A program made the position numbers and the translations under genes. DNA of 64,000 nt from Blepharisma japonicum (taxonomy: Eukaryota; Ciliophora; Heterotrichea; Heterotrichida; Blepharismidae): positions 124,001 through 188,000 of the forward strand of contig CATKHK010000038.1 in NCBI GenBank assembly GCA_949751835.1. Direction: 5' to 3'. Under the pieces are notes generated by a model. That model searched no databases. It was not told the origin of the DNA and saw only the letters and a list, made by a program, of their open reading frames with translations. Shown one piece after another: positions 36,401 through 42,923 of this stretch (positions within the stretch are counted from its first letter, which is position 1; each line of letters opens with the position of its first letter).

Positions 36401-38084
36401 GGGTCATAAAGAAGGACACTGGGTTATCTTGCAGAACATCCATCTGATGCCTAAGTGGCTGATGCTGCTTGAAAAGAAGCTCGATGCATTCCAATCAGAA
36501 GGTTCAAATATTTCATTCAGGCTGTTCCTTTCAGCTGAACCATCAGATGACATCCCAATCGGCATTCTTGATAGATCAATTAAGCTGACTAATGAGCCTC
36601 CACAAGGAATGAAGGCAAATCTTAAGAGAGCTTTTGCACAGTTTAATAAAGATGAATTCAATGAGCGTGACCCTAGAGTAAGATCAATCATTTTCGGCCT
36701 TTGCTTCTTCCATGCAACTGTGGTAGAAAGACGAAAGTTCGGCGCTAAAGGATGGAATATGAGATATCCGTTCAACATGGGAGATCTTCGTGATTCTTCA
36801 CTGGTCCTGCTAAACTATTTCGAAAATTCACAAGGTGGTACTAAGATACCATGGGAAGATTTAAGATATATTTTCGGAGAAATTATGTATGGAGGCCACA
36901 TTGTTGATGAATGGGATAGAAAACTCTGCAGAGCTTACTTAGCAAACCTTATGGACAATGCTCTTCTAGATGAAACTGAACTTTTCCCATTCTCAGACGG
37001 AAAAACAGCATCTTTCAAATCTCCTCCTCCAACAGACTATGCAAAGTACATTGAATACATTGATGAAAAGTTCCCAGCAGAAACTCCAATTGCATTTGGT
37101 ATGCATCCTAACGCAGAAATTGGCTTCAGAACTGCTCAAGGTAATTTCTTATTCTCCACCCTCCTTGAACTTGCCCCTAAAGATGAAGCTTCAGGAGAAG
37201 ACTCCTCAGCACGAACTAAAAATGAAATTGCCCATGAAGTTGTTGACCATATCTTAACTGACATGAACCTTGAAAACATGAAATTCGACTTGGACGATAT
37301 CAAAAGCAAGGTTGCTGAAGGCGATGAAAGAATTTGCTTTACCAATGTCTTCTTACAAGAATGCGAGTACATGAACTACCTGCTATTTGAAATGCTTAGA
37401 AGCCTACAAGAAATTGAGCTGGCACTTAAAGGTGAGCTTACACCTACAGAAAAGATGGAACAAACAATAGATAGCTTAGTCATGGGAAGAGTCCCACAAA
37501 CATGGGTCGACTTAGCTTACCCATCTTGCAGAGGTTTGCCTTCTTGGCTCATAAACTTGCAAGCTCGTGTTGAGCAGCTCTCCAGCTGGAAAGATGACCC
37601 TAATAGCGTTCCTAAAGTCACTAATGTTTCCAGACTGTTCAATCCTCAATCATTCTTAACAGCCGTCAAGCAATTCCATGCAAGGAAAACTCAATCTGAG
37701 CTTAACAAACTATACATCCAAACTGATATTACCAAGAGATTTGAGCATGAAATTGAAGATCCTCCAAGAGATGGAGCCTTCGTAACTGGACTTAACCTTG
37801 ATGGTGCAAGATGGGACTTAACCAATGGACAAATAGAAGAATCCAAGCCTAAAGAAATGTTCTGCCCATTGCCAGTAGTCAACTGCAAAGCTGCAATTGT
37901 AGGAGACGGAAGAGAAGATAGGAATACTTTCTATTGTCCTGTGTATAAGACTGAAAACAGAGGAAATACTTATGTCTTTACTGCACAGCTTAGAACTCCG
38001 AAATTCCCAGCTGCTAAATGGGTATTAGCTGGTGTCGCTATGATTATGGATGTTGAAGGCCTCGGCGATCCTGTCAAGAAATAA
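24444..38084 (+). CDS. Axonemal outer-arm dynein heavy chain (beta/DNAH9-11-17-like)
   Basis: 4546 residues in one uninterrupted frame of 13.6 kb with no intron. Four AAA+ P-loops: GPAGTGKT (AAA1, 1888), GPPGCGKTE (AAA2, 2170), GGSGTGKTT (AAA3, 2499) and GVGGSGKQS (AAA4, 2847). CFDEFNRI near 1938 is the axonemal-type AAA1 signature. The antiparallel coiled-coil stalk and microtubule-binding tip span about 3085-3385. The C-terminus (FYCPVYKTENRG, then KWVLAGVAMIM) resembles outer-arm beta chains, and the length fits. It drives ciliary beating from the outer doublets. All of its ~73 Trp codons are TGG, although neighbours mostly use TGA. Codon choice is also richer in C-ending codons than nearby genes, consistent with high expression. 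Assignment to beta rather than another outer-arm chain is moderate. Confidence 0.97.
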   Translation: MGEEAKQTQIPYDYIIARIAGLLGLKKTIDKMKKSFENEDNVRNLQLFTNPHDDLGYLVFVQGSGDNVNITSTLPSPASVRKKVVLMYKTVRGVPLDPRLLKEQLGFMELSKNVLENMSLMCQEVYLPVLANPQNQHGWSDLVSKDLIENKFHNFLSTIYVTIGEVKGRTMLPIPPQETTTSDRISSKDKAHVLEGAVITWTKQIKNVLKQDPETALKQGQDPNPLVEIEFWKNKAENLNSIHQQLQSEKISKVLKFLEQNKSTYTNQFSKLKKEVKAAKQEANDNSKYLKTLGGLFYDLTDDSKEFSELEALFVPIMHTILLIWNHSEYYNTPARLVVLIREICNAIVAQACRFMSGKDIFQMIANEEAGIACERLSLILDIIAKFKEAFFEYKAKANDSWNITTNALFVRLDAFSERCQDIQHLTNTIVQFSKLNKIEIGGTKGKTLTTSVKQIYSEFTQAVEEFQAVKYDIMDVGAKEFDDDFYEFRCKIKELERRLGSILTQGFDDCDTIYGRFKLLDSFEGLLTRPIIQDELEKKHITLLESYKQDLKTVQQIFLECKPLVDRLDEKAPIAKNMPPVTGAINWTRGLMERIKEPMEKLSNLNQTVLEREEYKDVQKLYKSLMKSLSEYQNIKIQEWEAIVEKSCKDKLKQPLLARDENSMLKVNFDPALVKLLREVKYFLLINMPVPQSAQEIFARKEIYRTQTGNLDMIVAMYNEIKQTLLPVEEPLLEDRIIKMDQTLEPGFNDLKWRSPNINDFIHASMIVVKDVNSTVKTMQQNLTQIKKIMGKWGEKPLIERKSKPMSPDDFDQAHKASVASRLLDITAGGRDINKLMKETGECVKNARKSIHWLVYQDYCNGIVIEGLSSVINRSLVQLAEYIDPVMIKKLDLIPMFDIKIELVDAKVVFTPEIESKNSKAMGLRDYIHSWISDFLKITTLISRVDLSPGDYLVEIRNQMEVQFSLSKIENHMDWIDNETAKFKATFSEYSYLWSEDLNQNFEEFMKQGEQEKKTDSNSIDEDEEQQRLEKLKSHPIFEGVTMRIPELKLFDEKITQLKNIQVKISSVVSPHDIAWLRINVEPLKVALTNKVVRWTKVYTDFLLKNATGLMRNLTKFIEMVLKGIELKDPENIPKDDLMKIMSHVRDVRTIKDICDNIFVPMRENITLLKKHGVQMEGDLITKIEDQKTKWEDLKLKVNEVKAVILPHQTEETKKIKINLSAFDDRVSKFREDFLRDCPQKFEDLTDDVINNAYQTIDRLYKDLIVIDEEARGYNELNELFELEKSNYRPLKECRQEVGMLKILWDAISLVQNQYNDWKNTLWDKIDTEDLLEQNKNLERIVKALPKEVRAWVGYSRLQDTVKNMATILPLINELHSPCMEPRHWRLLMQITGKQINHTAPTFCLDDLLHLKLHAHEEDVREIVAQAQREATIEKKLNAIEAAWANCELTFETHKDCPIILPLDETIEMLETHSMELMSMQSAGKSVEFFRDRVMHWLSTMKTVESVLSVWIKVQRNWRRLETIFLASEDIRSQLPDKTKLFEGIDNDFREIMADARINCKVIEATTLEGRETTLKTLNEQIESCESALNEYLAQKKKQFPRFYFISNQALLDILSNGNNPHRVCKYLGDLFNGMRAVEFEQDPSGRLLNVAVGMYSKEESEYVPFPDKINNGKFPFEGPVETYLSELEVMMRKVLKAILEHARTTAELWDIQGEKSREIWIDDYPAQIALVGTQIVWTEETARTIEEVFVGSESAMKDFYKVCSERIYKLIDRVVQPGISKDLRTKIITIITIDVHGRDVIDKFAFNKISDTTAFAWQSQLKFEWKGANESDPNKDCMISICDWKSRYTYEYVGNCGRLVITPLTDRCYITLTQALNLIMGGAPAGPAGTGKTETVKDLGRACGLPVIVFNCSPQMNKESMGRIFMGLAQTGAWGCFDEFNRISIEVLSVVSTQVKTILDALRAKKERFQFEEEDNIALRNTVGMFITMNPGYAGRTELPENIKALFRSCAMVVPDTILICENMLMSEGFKNARLLSHKFVTLYELSRELLSKQKHYDWGLRAVKSVLRMAGKLRRADPEMEEDPVLMRALRDFNLPKIVTDDKTIFVNLIKDLFPGLDPEAKTNLVLKEQLVKVSKKAKLQPEEIFINKCIQLSEIMEVRHSVFIIGPPGCGKTEVWKMLAAVAGAETAYETVNPKAVTANELFGYLTKTKEWKDGVLSVIMRDMYKNENHYKPTHKNKWIVLDGDIDPDWIESLNTVMDDNKVLTLVSNERIPLTDAMRLIFEISHLKNATPATVSRAGVLYINDTDIGTKPYMDSWLETVDDDIARSHFMLAYQQTIEANLEEIHRYVPIVPNVDIAIIQAMCTILYVLINAKDFKDHAKNLKEEDKKTVYENFFIYAGIWAIGGPIGDDRIQAQFNSWWKHIAKKFPENGTVFDYYYDPTKLSWQPWSEKVTAYEPIGDQTFSNIIVPTVDIVRMKAVVDLNVIGRRPTMFVGGSGTGKTTVAKDYLTGLNIEEVQYFGINFNNYTDSIALYRFVDSHVEKRMGREYGPPANKQLIFFIDDLNMPFVDKYGTQSPIAFIIQLLNYNQMYDRDHLEEQKRLKDVQFMACMNPKSGSFTVDTRLQRHFTTFATYLPTNEILTQIYKSILGGHLANFDNSISKLGDKIIQATIELFKKITDNPEFSPSAKKFHYQFNLRDISRIIAGIMQSSPSLYRGSPDKFVRLWIHECDRTFIDRLITDSDNSLYLDYINNISRRFEEDIGTEIRVTPNIYTSFVSGHSSDKAYLPIKDMAQLKRVLEEKLNEYNENNAQMNLVLFDIAMEHVCRIARIIDMPAGNALLIGVGGSGKQSLSRLASFILGYDVIQILVSDKYTMNDFKTDIQEMYKKAGVKAGGTPCMFIITDTQIQDERFLIYINDMLSSGYVQDLFDRDELDAIFQSLKNEAKSAGVLVDSPDQMLQYFIDKARRNLHIVLCFSPVGDLFRKRARKFPGLISCTLVDWFHPWPREALIDVGFTFLKEVDVSSDEMRMNMANYMADVHVSVNDANQVFLQRERRNNYTTPKSFLELIDFFKSLLRIKRSALDKSIERLRTGLDILSQTQGKVENLKKDLDVKMEEVKEKQEDTAKLITQVTAAKAVADKEMADASGEEEIALALSTRANELKAQAEKELEEAKPAMERAKAAVDCLDKTSIQELKALPKPPPAVLDVTKAVLLLLKSEKKNLGWPNAQKMMANPPKFIEEIIAFDKEHIDEGILDLVRPIIAIPHFNFEEMSSKSKAASYLCAWVVNVVEYNRIYKKVKPLMDTKDKAEAEVAQKEQELSGARAKVKAATDTVEGLQQQLAAAVALSEKVEREANECKTKLELAKRLVGGLGSENTRWNENIAKFKEDMITVLGDALLASAFVSYIGPFSAWLRLNLWQETWLPNISTREISFTQGVDPLRVLCTESDEAKWKNFGLPADRMSIENAAIVTSCSRWPLIIDPQLQGSKWIRGMHGEELEVIQFSQERWVTKLESCIQLGRTVMIESIGQEIDAILEPLLARAIIKKGKSTLLIKLGAEEIEYNPSFKLYLQTKLSNPHYRPEIAAQCTIINFIVTESGLEDQLLATVVNLEKPELEKSKQDLVKRQNEFKVILADLEESLLTNLSSADPNTILSNTELIVGLEKTKVYSEDIKQQTIQAQKTEVQINEARDVYRRVAGEGAMLYFLIISLCVVDHMYQYSLESFLTFLLKAVDKTPHFEEIEQRVVSLRENIRSTIYQWVSRGLFEKHKQIFLTQITLRLMQKGVIDTPYDPQMVSFLLKCPIKANVEKPQSLDWLPDIAWFSVQKLIEIEEFQNLATNMDKDAPTRFKEWFNDLQPEVANLPLDWKRLNNTPFQKLLVLRCLRPDRLTTAVSNWIRDALPNGNSYVDIDQGCSFMDILENVLEDATNTTPIFFILSPGTDPVADVEKIGKKRGIEEGKNYWNVAMGEGTELLAMKCLEMGHKEGHWVILQNIHLMPKWLMLLEKKLDAFQSEGSNISFRLFLSAEPSDDIPIGILDRSIKLTNEPPQGMKANLKRAFAQFNKDEFNERDPRVRSIIFGLCFFHATVVERRKFGAKGWNMRYPFNMGDLRDSSLVLLNYFENSQGGTKIPWEDLRYIFGEIMYGGHIVDEWDRKLCRAYLANLMDNALLDETELFPFSDGKTASFKSPPPTDYAKYIEYIDEKFPAETPIAFGMHPNAEIGFRTAQGNFLFSTLLELAPKDEASGEDSSARTKNEIAHEVVDHILTDMNLENMKFDLDDIKSKVAEGDERICFTNVFLQECEYMNYLLFEMLRSLQEIELALKGELTPTEKMEQTIDSLVMGRVPQTWVDLAYPSCRGLPSWLINLQARVEQLSSWKDDPNSVPKVTNVSRLFNPQSFLTAVKQFHARKTQSELNKLYIQTDITKRFEHEIEDPPRDGAFVTGLNLDGARWDLTNGQIEESKPKEMFCPLPVVNCKAAIVGDGREDRNTFYCPVYKTENRGNTYVFTAQLRTPKFPAAKWVLAGVAMIMDVEGLGDPVKK

Positions 38085-38148
38085 ATAATTTACTAGTTAT
38101 TTAAAATGGGATTATAAGTAGAAATTGTTGTATATTTAGAATTTGTCA

Positions 38149-39153
38149 ATGACTAGCGTTCATTATTATCCTAGCTCAGCAAAGAAAGTGAAGCCAGGTA
38201 CTCCTTGAATTCCTTGAAGAAGACTGAGCGTTTCTTCTGGGAGCACACCAAGCCAAGAAAAGGCGAGAAATTTAAGGAAAAAGTGATATTTTGTAGTAGA
38301 AAAATCAAAAAAAACTGCTAACACCCAATTATTTGTAGAAGCAGCCAAGATAAAAACTAATGAAAGAGCTACTCCTTCTAATAGAAGTAGAAATATTACT
38401 CCAAAAGGATATAGAAAAAAGTTTAGTAAAAATTCGATAGGATCATTAGTGAATGATCAGTTTAAGGATTATCTAGAAAACAACACTATAACTTCATTGC
38501 CCCCTATTGAACTAATAAACAGAGTTAGCATCAGTCCACCCAGTGTTACTCCAAACGATAATGATGCAAAAACTGATATGTGTAACAACGCATTAAATGA
38601 GCCTGAAATTATATCTGATCAAAATAGAGAAACTGTGACTTTTAATTTTGAAATTCAAGAAAATGAGTTAGATCAGCTTAAAATAGAACTTTTTGATAGT
38701 TTTTCTAAGACATTTGATAAAAACAATCATAAAGATACAAAAATCCAGCATAATGACTATTCTTTAAGTGTCAATCAGGCCTCACTTTCTTTAGCAGGAA
38801 AGCATATCCCAAAGAATTACTTTATTCGTAATGCCTTCACACCAAACAGAAGTCTCCGAAAAACCGCAAATTCAAATATTGTTGAAAAAGCTTTAACGCC
38901 TATGCCAATTAATGGAGCAGCTTGCCAAAGCAGTGGAATCAATATAGATATTAAAATTGGTTCACTAACAAATACAAATGAAAATAACAAAATTAGCCCA
39001 TGGCAACCTCTGAAATATAAAGGCATCCTTAAAAAATTTGATGAAGATTATAGAAATAAAACCAAAAAATGGATCAAAATGTCAGAAGAAAAGAAGGGAA
39101 ATAAGGAAGAAAAACTAAATCATCATGTTGAAATTTTGACTGATGTGACTTAA
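38149..39153 (+). CDS. Low-complexity protein of unknown function
   Basis: 334 residues from ATG 38149 to TAA, with three TGA-Trp codons. Two of them lie in GTPWIPWRR near the N-terminus. Rich in Ser, Asn, Lys and Thr, with many S/T-P sites, so mostly disordered. No domain, membrane span or signal peptide is visible. The gene starts 64 bp after the dynein stop on the same strand. Its first 300 bases are easily missed because the TGA codons and a GTG at 38449 make a false later start. Function unknown. Confidence 0.75.
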
Positions 39154-39236
39154 ACCTGCATATAATTTCTTCATCTGCTTTTCAATATATTTTTATTAGT
39201 ATTAACAGAATTTATAAAACTTAGTAAATTAGCAGA

Positions 39237-40640
39237 TTATGATAGTTGCCTCCAACAAGGAGTTCTTTCTTCTTCCTCTTGGGCTCTTTGTGGGAAAATG
39301 GCATGAATATGAATATCGATATCTGGCCCAAACACCCTTGGATTTATTGCTGCAAGTTCACTCGGTGTAGGCATCACAGGAATCTGCAAAGGCGCTCTTG
39401 CACTATTACTGCTAATTCCACTCTCATTTGTGACCAAACTTGACGAAACTGAAACTGCATCATCTGGGGGTCTTTGCGCAGTTCCTCCAATAACAGCTGC
39501 CAAATCAGTTAAAAGTCTTCCAGCTCTATCAAGCAGCGGCGCAAGCTGCCCTGTCAATAGCGTTAATTCTTGTTCTGTCGTCATTTCATTTCCTCTACTT
39601 CCAAAGCTTTCGTCAAGCTCCATCCCGAACGAGTCTTCAATATCGCTTCCAATTGTGGCCTCAGAGTTCGTGCCATTTGGGTCTTGTGACCAATCTTTTT
39701 CTTCTTCATACCGATTATCCATCATACTCATTCTTTCTCTCATTGGATTTACTCTTTCACCTGCTCTTTCGTGTCTGAGAATTGTGGTTAAAGAATAATA
39801 GCGCTCCATCATACCCTTTAGCTGCTCAAGAAGTGTTGAGGATTGAAGAATAAATTCATTTATGTCATAAGGACCTGATGGACGTACATTTTCAATGTCT
39901 GGAGAAATTACTGGAAATGGGGAATGCATAGGCGATACAATAGATTGCAGCGTATGAGAATGTAGAGGCTGAATTCTAGGAGATGAGGTGTTAATTCATT
40001 CGTCCCATCGGGTAGGCCAACCATTGTAGTGAAAATAAGCCATCGTCCCTTGAGGAGTATTTTGAATATCAATTATTTGCGCTTCAAGCCACTGGTCAAC
40101 TGTATCTTTTACGTCAAGTCATTGGCCTCTTGCAAATTGCCTTCGATTATTGTCAAAGCATTGGATTTCTCCATCATTTACTGCCGTGTTCATTGACTGA
40201 AGCATGCCTTCAATGGTTTGCAGATTCTGCTTGATTGTTTCTAGTCTTTCGTTAGTATCAATTTCTCTTCTTCTGTGGTATCGTCTTCGTCTACGGCTTA
40301 AAAGGGAAGTCTGATTTGTTTCTAAAGCTATTCTTAAAATATCATTTAAAGCATCTGGAATTGGTTCTGCTTCTTCCTGACGAGGAGGCTCTGGGGCAGT
40401 TTTTCCAATTGCAAGCTGAATTACATGCCCTCTATCAATCTTATATGTACTTATAGAGTCTGAGTTTTTTAAAAGTTTACCTCTATAAATAATTCTTTGC
40501 TGATCTTCAGGGACTTGTGTTTGAGATTTTATCATAGATTTTAATTCTGACACTTTAGTAGCTGAAGTCACATATAGCTCAAATTGGTTAGCATTTACTG
40601 TTCGTATTTTGATAGGATAACTCTCTGATGCTTCTTCCAT
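39237..40640 (-). CDS. Ubiquitin-like protein with a Tudor-knot/chromo-barrel-like domain
   Basis: 467 residues with two TGA-Trp codons. Residues ~8-80 form a ubiquitin-like fold (PIKIRTVNANQFELYV, KSMIKSQTQVPEDQQRIIYR, GKLLKNSDSISTYKI). An Arg-rich patch (LLSRRRRRYHRRRE) follows. Residues ~175-215 (VDQWLEAQIIDI, then AYFHYNGWPTRWDEWI) match the W-x-A-x-V/I...HYNGW...RWDEWI pattern of Tudor-knot and chromo-barrel domains. The C-terminal half is acidic and Ser-rich. UBL proteins usually shuttle to the proteasome or bind UBA partners, while the knot domain may bind methyl-lysine or RNA. The combined role is inference. It is divergent from a second UBL gene. Confidence 0.82.
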
Positions 40641-41092
40641 GTTGATATTTTGAATTTATATGAATTTGCATGATTAGAGAATACTAAAATGCAAAAAATA
40701 ATAGACTGTTATTAGAAAAAAATAATCAATGAGAAATAAAATTTTTTACGTTTATATTCCTCAAATCAACTTGCGACTTACTATCCTGAAGCTATTAAGT
40801 AGACATAAATATGTAGAATACTTATATAAAATATATGGAAAAAAGATTATTTTATGCTTGAATATTCAGTAAATTATAATGAGAAAATGGTTTTCTAAAA
40901 TGGAATAAACTTATAAAATTCACGGTCAATAATTCAATCCGTAATCTCCAAGATTATGATGGTATAGCTCAATCCAATTATTAATTTCACAAAGCTAAAA
41001 TAATTTCTCCAATTTCTGGATTTTCTCTAATAAAAAATATTTCATTTATATATTTCTTCGCTCAAAATAATTTTAATTTTATTTATCTAATT
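40641..41092. other. Divergent intergenic region between two UBL genes
   Basis: 450 bases of AT-rich DNA between two divergently transcribed genes, both with ubiquitin-like domains. It should contain both promoters. I see no ORF, hairpin or repeat worth naming. Confidence 0.5.
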
Positions 41093-41632
41093 ATGGGACA
41101 GACATCGTCAACCCAGACCCCAACTAATGCCACTCAAAGAATAAAGCCTACCCCAGGAACTGCAGGAACGCGTATCATTCGGAAAAACATGGTTTCAGTC
41201 TATTCAGAGTCCAATAATCAAATTTTCACTTTGAAGGTGACTTTCGATATGACCATTTCCCATCTAAAGCAAATGCTTCCAGGTGAGAAAATTCAGCTTA
41301 TGCTGGATGACAAGCTTCTACCAAACTCAGGAATTCTACAAGATTTAGGTATTTCTGAGCAAAGCTTACTAAGAATAGTAAGTCATGAAAAAATTTCAGA
41401 CAAAACAACAAGCACTGTAGATAGTATATGCGATAGCGTTTTCGTTCCAAAAATTATTGGGCCTAAACGAGAAGTGCAAGCAAAACCTGAAAAACCGAAT
41501 TGTGAAAGCATACTTTCGTCGTGCTCTTCCATTGATGGCATACAAGTAGGGATTAACTTACCAAGCTTGGCTGTTCCGGATGTGACATTAAAAAGAAGCT
41601 ATGAATATAAATCCAAAAAAACTTTGTACTAG
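41093..41632 (+). CDS. Ubiquitin-like domain protein, probably N-myristoylated
   Basis: 179 residues, uninterrupted, stop TAG. It opens MGQTSSTQ, a good N-myristoylation sequence (Gly2, Ser6), so membrane anchoring is likely after Met removal. Residues ~37-100 form a ubiquitin-like fold (SVYSESNNQIFTLKVTF, ISHLKQMLPGEKIQLMLDDK, LLPNSGILQDLGI). The tail is Ser/Lys-rich and ends KKTLY, with no di-Gly, so it is not a conjugated modifier. No Trp codon. Function beyond a UBL adaptor cannot be stated. Confidence 0.78.
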   Translation: MGQTSSTQTPTNATQRIKPTPGTAGTRIIRKNMVSVYSESNNQIFTLKVTFDMTISHLKQMLPGEKIQLMLDDKLLPNSGILQDLGISEQSLLRIVSHEKISDKTTSTVDSICDSVFVPKIIGPKREVQAKPEKPNCESILSSCSSIDGIQVGINLPSLAVPDVTLKRSYEYKSKKTLY

Positions 41633-42320
41633 TGCATCTAATTATGCTAATTTTGTTAAGCTTAAAAAGAAGTTTTTTCTATTTGTATGGCATAAGGTTT
41701 ATACTGCTTCAAAGTTTTTCATTTAAAAAAATACAATCCGCAAAATTAGATAGCCTGCTTGCCACTATATATATTTTTTGGTATTGAATAGAGCATTAAA
41801 AATATCATTAAACTATAGTTTAGATAAATCATCAGCTTTAAACGGTCGAACAACTTGAAATCATAGAAAAATGTGAAACTTAAAAAACCAGAAATTGATT
41901 ATATTTATAAAAGGCATCTGAATAAATATTACGCTATTTCTTAGATAATTAAAGAGAAGATTAAAACTAAAAAAAATTTAATAAGATTTTATTGGGAAAA
42001 GGGATGATACTATAAGATCAACTTTTTGTAATGTGGAGGCTAAATAATTTATAAGATCAATACAATTATCCCTCTCATTATAGCTGCTAAAATTTAATAG
42101 CTAGGGATAAGTTACTGAAGAAATTAAAATCTAAGCAGAATACCAGCTAAATTTTTCAAATTTAATTTCAATATTCTTTAAATTTATTGATTTTAGAATT
42201 AATTTTTCTAAAATAATTAAAATAATTCCATTTTCATTTAAAATAAATCCAAATCATAATTTAAAAACTTTTCTTTAAATCTACGATAAACTTTAACGTT
42301 TTAAGTAATTTGAATTTAAA
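41633..42320. other. Longest plain intergenic region in the left half, with a small inverted repeat
   Basis: 690 bases, very AT-rich, between a UBL gene and the TPX2-repeat gene. It contains an 11-bp direct repeat TATAAGATCAA (42011-42021 and 42050-42060) and an inverted repeat described separately. No coding frame in either direction. Confidence 0.5.
42066..42110. repeat. Interrupted inverted repeat
   Basis: TTATCCCT at 42066-42073 is the reverse complement of AGGGATAA at 42103-42110, with AGCT on the inner side of each arm and an AT-rich centre. It could form a short hairpin in DNA or in a long 5' leader of the TPX2-repeat gene. It may also be chance in AT-rich DNA. Confidence 0.4.
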
Positions 42321-42923
42321 ATGGAGCAAGAAACTTCTTCTTTTAAAAGAAAACTAAACAGAAGTTTATGCCTTTCAGTCCCAAAAAAGCGTAAAATCAT
42401 CGATGAAGAATCATGTGCTACAATGCAATCTTTAAACAAATCATCAAGATCTGCTCTCAAAAGTCTTGATATAAATCTAATTGGAATTCCTCACCACTGT
42501 GCTGAGAGATCACAACAGCATCAATTGAAATTAGAAAAGCAACAAATAAAACCTTTTAAAGCTCTCCCAATGCCAAAATTTCCACCACCTTCAATTCATG
42601 TAAGTACTAAAGAAATCACAAAGCCAATGAATGTAACTCTCCATAGTGAAATCAGAAATGCAAAAAGAGAAAAATATGATGAAATGATGAAGATTTTGAA
42701 AGAAAAAGTAAAAATTGATGAAGACAAGGCTAAAAAGGAGAAAGAAATAAAAGAAATAGAAGATATTAGAAAAAGTACACAATTCAAAGCAAGACCAGTG
42801 CCAGAGTATGCACCTCCGCTGCAGCCTATGAAAAGCGTAAAACCTCTTACAATTCCTGTAGAGCCAAAATTTTTAACAGAAATTCGAGCACAGATTAGAG
42901 AAATGAAAAAAGTTGAGAAATAA
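42321..42923 (+). CDS. TPX2-repeat microtubule-associated protein
   Basis: 200 residues, uninterrupted, no Trp. Two copies of the TPX2-type motif are visible. The first is FKALPMPKFPPPSIHV with KPMNVTLHSEIRNAKR (about 74-115). The second is FKARPVPEYAPPLQP with KPLTIPVEPKFLTEIRAQ (about 154-195). They are separated by a Lys/Glu-rich helix (EKYDEMMKILKEKVK). The FKARP-x-P...KPLT-x-P-x-x-F spacing is typical of TPX2 and related proteins that bind microtubules and nucleate spindle arrays. Much shorter than animal TPX2 and lacking an Aurora-binding N-terminus, so more like small plant or ciliate TPX2-family members. The TAA stop ends exactly where the convergent hydrolase stop begins. Confidence 0.8.
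   Translation: MEQETSSFKRKLNRSLCLSVPKKRKIIDEESCATMQSLNKSSRSALKSLDINLIGIPHHCAERSQQHQLKLEKQQIKPFKALPMPKFPPPSIHVSTKEITKPMNVTLHSEIRNAKREKYDEMMKILKEKVKIDEDKAKKEKEIKEIEDIRKSTQFKARPVPEYAPPLQPMKSVKPLTIPVEPKFLTEIRAQIREMKKVEK

Noticed and set aside
38166-38348. Minus-strand 60-codon ORF just after dynein
   Set aside because: It lies opposite the first exon region of the gene starting at 38149, whose frame is open through three TGA-Trp codons.
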